From Streptomyces luteolus (GTDB lineage Bacteria; Actinomycetota; Actinomycetes; Streptomycetales; Streptomycetaceae): a stretch of DNA of 64,000 nucleotides. The notes under the pieces are model-generated. The model saw nothing but the letters and a program-made list of their open reading frames with translations. It was not told the origin of the DNA and made no database searches. Numbering within the stretch: the stretch's first letter is position 1; each line of letters starts with the position of its first letter. The DNA lies in the NCBI RefSeq assembly GCF_029968015.1, contig NZ_JASCIS010000037.1, positions 1 through 64,000 on the forward strand. The letters are read 5' to 3'. Position numbers and translations under genes: made by a program. Positions 57,212 through 64,000 of the stretch are shown here, in pieces.

Positions 57212-59110
57212 GTGGAGAACCTGATTGCGCTGCTCGTCGCGGCGCCACTGCTCGGAGCGGCCGTACTGCTGTGCGGCGGGCGGCGGTTGGACCGCAGCGG
57301 CCACTGGATCGGCACGCTGCTCGCGGTCGCCTCCTTCGCCGTCGGTGTGCTGCTCTTCGCCGACATGCTCGGCAAGGACGCGGAGCACCGCGCTCTGCAC
57401 CAGTCGCTGTTCAGCTGGATCCCGGTCGAGGGGTTCCAGGCGGACGTCGCCTTCCAGCTGGACCAGCTGTCGATGACATTCGTGCTCCTGATCACCGGCG
57501 TGGGCTCCCTGATCCACGTCTACTCCATCGGGTACATGGAGCACGACGAGCGCAGGCGCCGCTTCTTCGGCTATCTGAACCTGTTCCTCGCGGCGATGCT
57601 GCTCCTCGTCATCGCCGACAACTACCTGCTGCTTTACGTGGGTTGGGAGGGCGTCGGTCTGGCGTCGTACCTGCTCATCGGCTTCTGGCAGCACAAGCCC
57701 AGCGCGGCCACGGCCGCCAAGAAGGCCTTCCTGGTCAACCGCGTCGGCGACATGGGCCTGTCCATCGCGATCATGCTGATGTTCACGACGTTCGGCACGT
57801 TCGCCTTCGGCCCGGTCCTGGAGTCGACCGGCGAGACGTCCGAGGGCATGCTCACCGCGATCGGCCTGCTGCTGCTGCTCGCCGCGTGCGGCAAGTCGGC
57901 CCAGGTCCCGCTGCAGTCCTGGCTGGGTGACGCGATGGAGGGCCCGACCCCGGTCTCGGCCCTGATCCACGCGGCCACGATGGTGACGGCGGGCGTGTAC
58001 CTCATCACCCGGTCGGGGGCGATCTTCAACGCCGCCCCGGACGCGCAGTTGGCGGTCGTGATCGTCGGTGCGGTCACGCTTCTCTTCGGTGCGATCGTCG
58101 GTTGCGCGAAGGACGACATCAAGAAGGCCCTCGCCGGTTCGACGATGTCGCAGATCGGCTACATGATCCTGGCGGCGGGCCTCGGCCCCATCGGGTACGC
58201 CTTCGCGATCATGCACCTGGTGACGCACGGCTTCTTCAAGGCCGGGCTCTTCCTCGGCGCCGGCTCGGTCATGCACGGCATGAACGACGAGGTCGACATG
58301 CGCAAGTACGGCGGCCTCCGCAAGTACATGCCGGTCACGTTCGTGACGTTCGGGCTCGGCTACCTCGCGATCATCGGCTTCCCCGGCCTGTCCGGCTTCT
58401 GGTCCAAGGACAAGATCATCGAGGCGGCGTTCGCGTACGACGACGGGATCCGCGGCTGGATCTTCGGCGGCGTCGCCCTCCTGGGCGCGGGCATCACGGC
58501 CTTCTACATGACGCGCGTGATGATCATGACGTTCTTCGGCGAGAAGCGCTGGCAGCCCGACGAGAGCGGCAACGAGCCGCATCCGCACGAGTCGCCCAAG
58601 TCGATGACGATCCCGATGATCGTCCTCGCCTTCGGCTCGGTCTTCGCGGGCGGGCTCTTCTCGCTCAACGAGTCGTTCGTGAAGTGGCTCGAGCCGGTCA
58701 CGCAGTTCGAGCACCCGCACCCGGTGATCAGCGTCCCGGCGATCACGGCCTCCACGGTCGTGGTGCTGCTGCTCGGCGCCGCCCTGGCGTACGTGATGTA
58801 CGGCCGCAAGCCGGTCCCGGTCACCGCGCCGCGCGGCTCGCTGCTCACCCGGGCGGCCCGCCGCGACCTGCTGCAGGACGACCTCAACCATGTGGTCCTG
58901 GTCCGTGGCGGCGAGCACCTCACGCGCTCCCTGGTGTACGTCGACCACACGATGGTCGACGGCGTCGTCAACGGCACGGCGGCGGGCTTCGGCGGACTCT
59001 CCGGCCGGATGCGCAAGATGCAGAACGGCTTCGCCCGTTCCTACGCGGTCTCGATGTTCGGCGGTACGGCGATCCTCATCGCCGCGACCCTGCTGATGAG
59101 GGCGGTCTGA
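57212..59110 (+). CDS. nuoL: NADH-quinone oxidoreductase subunit L
   Basis: A 632-residue antiporter-like subunit that pumps protons at the far end of the membrane arm. Conserved parts are VGWEGVGLASYLLIGFW, FLVNRVGDMGL, TPVSALIHAATMVTAGVYLI (with key Lys and His in the nearby AACGKSAQVPLQSWLGDAM) and LVTHGFFKAGLFLGAG. The C-terminus holds the long lateral helix and a last membrane helix. Confidence 0.97.
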   Translation: MENLIALLVAAPLLGAAVLLCGGRRLDRSGHWIGTLLAVASFAVGVLLFADMLGKDAEHRALHQSLFSWIPVEGFQADVAFQLDQLSMTFVLLITGVGSLIHVYSIGYMEHDERRRRFFGYLNLFLAAMLLLVIADNYLLLYVGWEGVGLASYLLIGFWQHKPSAATAAKKAFLVNRVGDMGLSIAIMLMFTTFGTFAFGPVLESTGETSEGMLTAIGLLLLLAACGKSAQVPLQSWLGDAMEGPTPVSALIHAATMVTAGVYLITRSGAIFNAAPDAQLAVVIVGAVTLLFGAIVGCAKDDIKKALAGSTMSQIGYMILAAGLGPIGYAFAIMHLVTHGFFKAGLFLGAGSVMHGMNDEVDMRKYGGLRKYMPVTFVTFGLGYLAIIGFPGLSGFWSKDKIIEAAFAYDDGIRGWIFGGVALLGAGITAFYMTRVMIMTFFGEKRWQPDESGNEPHPHESPKSMTIPMIVLAFGSVFAGGLFSLNESFVKWLEPVTQFEHPHPVISVPAITASTVVVLLLGAALAYVMYGRKPVPVTAPRGSLLTRAARRDLLQDDLNHVVLVRGGEHLTRSLVYVDHTMVDGVVNGTAAGFGGLSGRMRKMQNGFARSYAVSMFGGTAILIAATLLMRAV

Positions 59111-59115
59111 TCACG

Positions 59116-60687
59116 ATGTCCTTTCCTCTGCTGACAGCGACGGCCGCGGTGCCGGCGATCGGTGCGATCGTCACCGCCGCCGTGCCCGCCGCCCGGCGCA
59201 CGGCCGCCAAGTGGCTGGCGCTGTTCTTCTCGCTCGCCACCCTCGTCCTCGCGATCGTGATCGGCGTGCGCTTCGCGCCCGGCGGCGAGCGCTACCAACT
59301 CACCGAGTCGCACGCGTGGATCGCGGACTTCGGCGTACGGTACGAACTCGGGGTCGACGGCATCGGCGTCGCCCTGATCGGCCTGACGGCCCTGCTGATC
59401 CCGTTCGTGATCCTCGCGGGCTGGCACGACGCCGACCCGGAGGAGACCGGGAGCAAGCGCTGGCGGCCCACGCAGGGCTTCTTCGCGCTGATCCTGATGG
59501 TCGAGGCGATGGTGATCCTCTCCTTCGAGGCCACCGACGTCTTCCTCTTCTACATCCTCTTCGAAGCCATGCTCATCCCGATGTACTTCCTCATCGGCGG
59601 CTTCGGGGACCGTGCGCACGCGGGCAGCGACGAGAAGGCCGCCACCCAACGCAGTTACGCGGCAGTGAAGTTCCTGCTCTACAACCTGGCCGGCGGCCTG
59701 ATCATGCTGGCCGCGGTCATCGGCCTCTATGTGGTCGCGGGGAACTTCTCGCTCCAGGAGATCGCGGCCGCCCGCGCGAGCGGCGAGCTGGAGATGGCGA
59801 CCAACACCGAGCGGCTGCTCTTCCTCGGCTTCTTCTTCGCGTTCGCGGTGAAGGCGCCGCTGTGGCCGTTGCACACCTGGCTGCCCAACGCCATGGGTGA
59901 GGCCACCGCCCCGGTCGCCGTTCTGATCACGGCCGTCGTCGACAAGGTCGGCACGTTCGCGATGCTCCGCTTCTGCCTCCAGCTGTTCCCGGAGGCCTCG
60001 AAGTGGGCGACGCCGGTGATCCTGGTGCTCGCGCTGATCTCGATCGTCTACGGCGCGCTGCTCGCCGTCGGCCAGCGCGACATCAAGCGCCTGGTGGCGT
60101 ACGCGTCGATCTCGCACTTCGGCTTCATCATCATGGGCATCTTCGCGATGACCTCGCAGGGCCAGAGCGGCGCGACGCTCTACATGATCAACCACGGCAT
60201 CTCCACCGCCGCCTTGATGCTGGTCGCCGGCTTCCTGATCTCCCGGCGCGGCTCGCGGCTCATCGCGGACTACGGCGGGGTGCAGAAGGTGGCGCCGGTG
60301 CTCGCCGGGACGTTCCTGGTGGGCTCCCTCGCCACGCTCTCGCTGCCCGGGCTCGCGCCCTTCGTGAGTGAATTCCTGGTCCTGGTCGGCACGTTCACGC
60401 GCTATCCCGTGGTCGGCATCATCGCCACCTTCGGCATCGTGCTCGCCGCGCTCTACACCCTCGTCCTCTACCAGCGGACGATGACGGGCCCGGTCAAGGT
60501 CGAAGTCGCCAGGATGCCGGACCTGCGGGTGCGTGAACTCGTCGTCGTCGCACCGCTGATCGCCCTGCTGATCTTCCTCGGTGTCTATCCGAAGCCGGTC
60601 ACCGAGCTGGTGAACCCGGCGGTCGGCCACACCTTGTCCGACGTACAGAAGAAGGACCCCAAGCCCGAGGTGGAGGCGGCCAAGTGA
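59116..60687 (+). CDS. nuoM: NADH-quinone oxidoreductase subunit M
   Basis: A 523-residue antiporter-like proton-pumping subunit. Landmarks are FLFYILFEAMLIPMYFLIG, FAFAVKAPLWPLHTWLPNAM, EATAPVAVLITAVVDKVGTF and LYMINHGISTAALMLVAGFL. About fourteen helices. The ATG at 59116 starts 5 bases after the nuoL stop and has the family start MSFPLLTATAAVP. The stop overlaps nuoN by 4 bases. Confidence 0.96.
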   Translation: MSFPLLTATAAVPAIGAIVTAAVPAARRTAAKWLALFFSLATLVLAIVIGVRFAPGGERYQLTESHAWIADFGVRYELGVDGIGVALIGLTALLIPFVILAGWHDADPEETGSKRWRPTQGFFALILMVEAMVILSFEATDVFLFYILFEAMLIPMYFLIGGFGDRAHAGSDEKAATQRSYAAVKFLLYNLAGGLIMLAAVIGLYVVAGNFSLQEIAAARASGELEMATNTERLLFLGFFFAFAVKAPLWPLHTWLPNAMGEATAPVAVLITAVVDKVGTFAMLRFCLQLFPEASKWATPVILVLALISIVYGALLAVGQRDIKRLVAYASISHFGFIIMGIFAMTSQGQSGATLYMINHGISTAALMLVAGFLISRRGSRLIADYGGVQKVAPVLAGTFLVGSLATLSLPGLAPFVSEFLVLVGTFTRYPVVGIIATFGIVLAALYTLVLYQRTMTGPVKVEVARMPDLRVRELVVVAPLIALLIFLGVYPKPVTELVNPAVGHTLSDVQKKDPKPEVEAAK

Positions 60688-62330
60688 GCGCATCAGCCGT
60701 CCACAGCCTGTGGACAACGGCGGCGCCGATCGAGAAGATCGACGCCCCGACCATCGAGTACGCCCAGCTTCTGCCCACGCTGATCGTGATCGGCGCGGCC
60801 GTGGTGGGCATCGGCGTCGAAGCCTTCGTCGGCCGGAAAGCCCGCTATTACGTGCAGATGTTCGTGACCGTGGTCGCCCTGGTGGCCGCGTTCGCCGCCG
60901 TGATCGGGCTCGCGGCGGGCGGACACGCCTCCACGGAGGCGCAGATCGTCGCCATGGGCGCGATCGCCGTCGACGGACCGGCCCTGTTCCTGCAGGGCAC
61001 GATCCTGCTGACCGGGCTCGTCGCGGTCTTCACCTTCGCCGAGCGGCGGCTCGACCCTCAGGCGCACGGAAACCAGGTCGACTCCTTCACGGCTCAGGCC
61101 GCGTCGGTGCCGGGCAGCGACGGCGAGAAGGCAGCCATAAAGGCCGGGTTCACCACGACCGAGGTCTTCCCGCTCGCGCTGTTCGCGATCGGCGGCATGC
61201 TGGTCTTCCCCGCGGCGAACGACCTCCTGACGCTGTTCATCGCCCTCGAGGTCTTCTCCCTCCCGCTGTACCTGCTGTGCGCCCTGGCCCGCCGCAAGCG
61301 CCTCATGTCGCAGGAGTCGGCGGTCAAGTACTTCCTGCTCGGCGCCTTCTCGTCGGCGTTCCTGCTCTTCGGCATCGCCCTCGTCTACGGCTACGCGGGC
61401 ACGGTCTCGTACGCAGGGATCGCCGACGTGGTCGACGGCACCGTGCAGAACATCGACCCGGCCCTCGCCGACACCATGGGGAACGACGCGCTGCTGCTCG
61501 TCGGCGGCGCCATGCTCCTCATGGGCCTGCTCTTCAAGGTCGGCGCCGTGCCGTTCCACATGTGGACGCCCGACGTCTACCAGGGCGCTCCGACCCCGGT
61601 CACCGGCTTCATGGCGGCGGCCACCAAGGTCGCGGCGTTCGGAGCGCTGCTCCGGCTGCTCTACGTGGTGCTGCCGGGCCTGCGCTGGGACTGGCGGCCG
61701 GTGATGTGGGGCGTCGCGATCGTCACGATGCTGCTCGGCGCGATCGTCGCGATCACGCAGACCGACATCAAGCGGCTCCTCGCGTACTCCTCGATCGCAC
61801 ACGCGGGCTTCATCCTCGCCGGTGTGATCGCGGCGACGCCGGACGGCATCTCGTCGGTGCTCTTCTACCTCGGTGCATACTCCTTCGTGACGGTCGGCGC
61901 CTTCGCCGTGGTCACGCTGGTGCGGGACGCCGGCGGCGAGGCCACGCACCTGTCCAAGTGGGCCGGTCTCGGGCGGCGTTCGCCGCTGGTCGCGGCGGTC
62001 TTCGCGGTGTTCCTCCTGGCCTTCGCGGGCATCCCGCTGACCTCCGGGTTCTCCGGCAAGTTCGCGGTGTTCAAGGCCGCGGCCGAGGGCGGGGCGGGCG
62101 CGCTCGTCGTGATCGGCGTGATCTCGTCGGCGATCGCGGCCTTCTTCTACATCCGCGTGATCGTGCTCATGTTCTTCAGCGAGCCGAAGCCCGAGGGGCC
62201 GACGGTCGCGGTGCCCTCGCCGCTGACGATGACGGCGATCGGGGTGGGTGTGGCGGTCACGCTGGTCCTCGGTGTGGCTCCGCAGTACTTCCTCGACCTG
62301 GCAGGCCAGGCGGGAGTCTTCGTCCGCTGA
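60684..62330 (+). CDS. nuoN: NADH-quinone oxidoreductase subunit N
   Basis: A 548-residue antiporter-like proton-pumping subunit, last gene of the operon. Landmarks are LTLFIALEVFSLPLYLLCAL, KVGAVPFHMWTPDVYQGAPT, VTGFMAAATKVAAFGALLRL and LLAYSSIAHAGFILAG. A DnaA-box-like TGTGGACAA lies within its first codons (60709-60717). GTGA overlap with nuoM. Confidence 0.97.
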   Translation: MSASAVHSLWTTAAPIEKIDAPTIEYAQLLPTLIVIGAAVVGIGVEAFVGRKARYYVQMFVTVVALVAAFAAVIGLAAGGHASTEAQIVAMGAIAVDGPALFLQGTILLTGLVAVFTFAERRLDPQAHGNQVDSFTAQAASVPGSDGEKAAIKAGFTTTEVFPLALFAIGGMLVFPAANDLLTLFIALEVFSLPLYLLCALARRKRLMSQESAVKYFLLGAFSSAFLLFGIALVYGYAGTVSYAGIADVVDGTVQNIDPALADTMGNDALLLVGGAMLLMGLLFKVGAVPFHMWTPDVYQGAPTPVTGFMAAATKVAAFGALLRLLYVVLPGLRWDWRPVMWGVAIVTMLLGAIVAITQTDIKRLLAYSSIAHAGFILAGVIAATPDGISSVLFYLGAYSFVTVGAFAVVTLVRDAGGEATHLSKWAGLGRRSPLVAAVFAVFLLAFAGIPLTSGFSGKFAVFKAAAEGGAGALVVIGVISSAIAAFFYIRVIVLMFFSEPKPEGPTVAVPSPLTMTAIGVGVAVTLVLGVAPQYFLDLAGQAGVFVR

Positions 62331-62366
62331 GCCGGCGTCCGCGCGGCGCGCGGTGGCTCTGTGGTC

Positions 62367-62402
62367 CGGTGCCCGGTCCCTCTTCGGGGAGACCGGGCAC
62401 CG
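62367..62402 (+). terminator. Terminator of the nuo operon
   Basis: CGGTGCCCGGTC pairs with GACCGGGCACCG (12 bp perfect) around a 12-base loop, followed by ACTTTTCC. It lies 37 bases after the nuoN stop. Confidence 0.92.
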
Positions 62403-62427
62403 ACTTTTCCTACCGGCACCCCCAGCC

Positions 62428-62436
62428 TGTGGATAA
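62428..62436 (-). promoter_or_regulatory. DnaA-box-like site before recQ
   Basis: TGTGGATAA, the reverse complement of TTATCCACA, the classical DnaA-box 9-mer, lies between the nuo terminator and recQ. A single box does not make an origin; it could be a binding site for DnaA as a regulator, or chance. Confidence 0.3.
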
Positions 62437-62509
62437 CTTTTCGGGACTGTCGGCCGGGCGGCCTATCGTGGCTGCAGTGGTCGAAGGACGGCGTACGGGG
62501 GGACAGACG

Positions 62510-64000
62510 ATGAACGGGACCGTGGTGATGGACGTGGCCGGGGAACAAGGCCAGGCCGGTGCGGAGCAGGACCGGACCGAGACCGATGTGACGCGGAGCG
62601 ACGCCCTGGGCACGCTCCAGCGCGTCTTCGGGTACGACAGCTTCCGCGGGGAGCAGGGAGCGATCATCGAGCATGTCGTCGCCGGTGGGGACGCGGTCGT
62701 GCTCATGCCCACGGGCGGCGGAAAGTCGCTCTGCTACCAGATCCCGGCCCTGGTCAGGCCCGGCACGGGAGTCGTGGTCTCGCCGCTGATCGCCCTGATG
62801 CAGGACCAGGTGGACGCGCTGCGGGCCCTCGGTGTGCGGGCCGGTTTCATGAACTCCACACAGGACTTCGAGGAGCGCCGCCTGGTCGAGGCCGAGCTGC
62901 TCGCCGGTGAGCTGGACCTGCTGTATCTGGCGCCCGAGCGGCTCCGCCTGGAGTCCACGCTCGACCTGATCGAGCGCGCCAAGATCTCCGTCTTCGCCAT
63001 CGACGAGGCGCACTGTGTGGCCCAGTGGGGCCACGACTTCCGGCCCGACTACCTCTCGCTCTCGCTGCTCGGACAGCGCTGGCCCGAGGTCCCCCGGATC
63101 GCGCTCACGGCCACGGCGACGCGGGCCACCCACCGAGAGATCACCGAGCGGCTCGCCATGCCGCAGGCCCGCCACTTCGAGGCCAGCTTCGACCGGCCCA
63201 ACATCCAGTACCGCATCGTGTCCAAGGACGAGCCGAAGAAGCAGCTCCTGCGGTTCCTGCGCGAGGAGCACCCTTCGGACGCGGGCATCGTCTACTGCCT
63301 CTCGCGCAACTCCGTGGAGAAGACCGCCGAGTTCCTCTGCCGCAACGGCATCGAGGCGGTGCCGTACCACGCGGGGCTCGACGCGGGGACGCGCGCGACG
63401 CACCAGGCCCGCTTCCTGCGCGAGGAGGGCCTCGTGGTGGTGGCGACCATCGCGTTCGGCATGGGCATCGACAAGCCGGACGTACGCTTCGTCGCCCACC
63501 TCGACCTGCCCAAGTCGGTGGAGGGGTACTACCAGGAGACGGGCCGCGCGGGCCGTGACGGACTCCCGTCCACGGCCTGGATGGCGTACGGACTGAACGA
63601 CGTCGTGCAGCAGCGCAAGCTCATCCAGTCCGGCGAGGGCGACGAGGCCTTCCGGCGCCGCGCCGCCGCCCACCTGGACTCGATGCTCGCCCTCTGCGAG
63701 ACCGTGCAGTGCCGGCGGGCCCAACTCCTCGCGTACTTCGGCCAGGAGCCGGGCGGCGAGGGCTGCGGCAACTGCGATACGTGCCTGACGGCGCCCGAGA
63801 CCTGGGACGGCACGATCGCGGCCCAGAAGGTGCTGTCGGCGGTGGTGCGCCTGGACCGGGAGCGCCGGCAGAAGTTCGGCGTGGGCCAGATCGTCGACAT
63901 CCTGCTCGGCCGCAAGACCGCCAAGGTGATCCGCTTCGACCACGACCAGCTGTCGGTCTTCGGGATCGGCGAGGACCTGTCGGAGGCCGAATGGCGGGGC
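62510..64000 (+). CDS. recQ: RecQ-family ATP-dependent DNA helicase, partial
   Basis: At least 497 residues; the frame is still open at the window edge, so the 3' end is missing. Helicase motifs are MPTGGGKSLCYQ (Walker A), VVVSPLIALMQDQV, FAIDEAHCVAQWGHDFRPDY (DEAH and the aromatic-rich loop), LTATAT, GIVYCLSRNSVEK and QETGRAGRDG. The zinc-binding cysteines are CRR and CGNCDTC near 405-428. It unwinds DNA 3' to 5' in repair and recombination. The ATG at 62510 has a weak ribosome site; a nearby ATG at 62528 is possible. Confidence 0.95.
   Translation, partial: MNGTVVMDVAGEQGQAGAEQDRTETDVTRSDALGTLQRVFGYDSFRGEQGAIIEHVVAGGDAVVLMPTGGGKSLCYQIPALVRPGTGVVVSPLIALMQDQVDALRALGVRAGFMNSTQDFEERRLVEAELLAGELDLLYLAPERLRLESTLDLIERAKISVFAIDEAHCVAQWGHDFRPDYLSLSLLGQRWPEVPRIALTATATRATHREITERLAMPQARHFEASFDRPNIQYRIVSKDEPKKQLLRFLREEHPSDAGIVYCLSRNSVEKTAEFLCRNGIEAVPYHAGLDAGTRATHQARFLREEGLVVVATIAFGMGIDKPDVRFVAHLDLPKSVEGYYQETGRAGRDGLPSTAWMAYGLNDVVQQRKLIQSGEGDEAFRRRAAAHLDSMLALCETVQCRRAQLLAYFGQEPGGEGCGNCDTCLTAPETWDGTIAAQKVLSAVVRLDRERRQKFGVGQIVDILLGRKTAKVIRFDHDQLSVFGIGEDLSEAEWRG

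Noticed and set aside
1..64000. tRNA, rRNA, integrase or transposase genes
   Set aside because: None recognised by eye on either strand; the window shows no sign of an integrated element.

Overview
This is a high-GC actinomycete chromosome segment, almost certainly Streptomyces. The grounds are strong G/C bias at third codon positions, many GTG starts, system II cytochrome c maturation, a futalosine-type menaquinone pathway, a 14-gene nuo operon and several highly conserved Streptomyces-style dispersed repeats. From memory the gene order runs parallel to the hemL-to-nuo region of S. coelicolor; this was not checked by search. No rRNA, tRNA, CRISPR, phage or insertion sequence was seen, so this looks like core chromosome rather than an island.

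Layout. 1-7.8 kb: an AraC regulator, a TIGR03086-type protein, a CorA transporter, a hypothetical protein, an SDR oxidoreductase, a MerR regulator, a MerR-PP2C fusion and a hypothetical protein. 8.1-16 kb: hemL with a histidine phosphatase, a deacetylase-like lipoprotein, then the cytochrome c biogenesis run resA-like/ccdA/resB/ccsB. 17-24 kb: the first menaquinone block (UbiD-like, MqnP, UbiX-like, an Lrp regulator, MqnE), with a rhomboid protease, a GNAT and a DUF4229 protein. 24-34 kb: a short cysteine-rich leader ORF before a DAACS symporter; a TetR gene; divergent maoC/fabG4-like and fadA2-like genes; an acyl-CoA ligase; a secreted hydrolase. 34-45 kb: a secreted trypsin-like protease, a cold shock protein, mqnA, a Ser/Thr kinase, mqnC, an amidohydrolase-like remnant, menG, glutaminase, a GNAT, a menaquinone reductase-like flavoprotein and an NlpC/P60 hydrolase. 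46-62.3 kb: nuoA-N, with a near-consensus Rex operator upstream and a strong terminator downstream. 62.5 kb to the end: recQ, cut by the window edge.

The common theme is the respiratory chain: heme precursor synthesis, cytochrome c maturation, most of the menaquinone pathway (MqnB and MqnD are not here), quinone side-chain reduction, and complex I that feeds electrons to menaquinone.

The most notable non-routine signals are: (1) the cysteine-rich leader peptide with an upstream palindrome before the DAACS symporter, which suggests a cysteine-sensing attenuator and cystine as a substrate; (2) a perfect palindrome in the fabG4/fadA2 divergent promoter; (3) tandem arrays that start at or include stop codons of four genes, plus in-frame expansions at several N-termini, one of which duplicates the start codon; (4) a MerR-PP2C fusion; (5) a family of 29-45 bp dispersed repeats, one pair forming a perfect inverted repeat; (6) a repeat element inserted in frame in nuoG.
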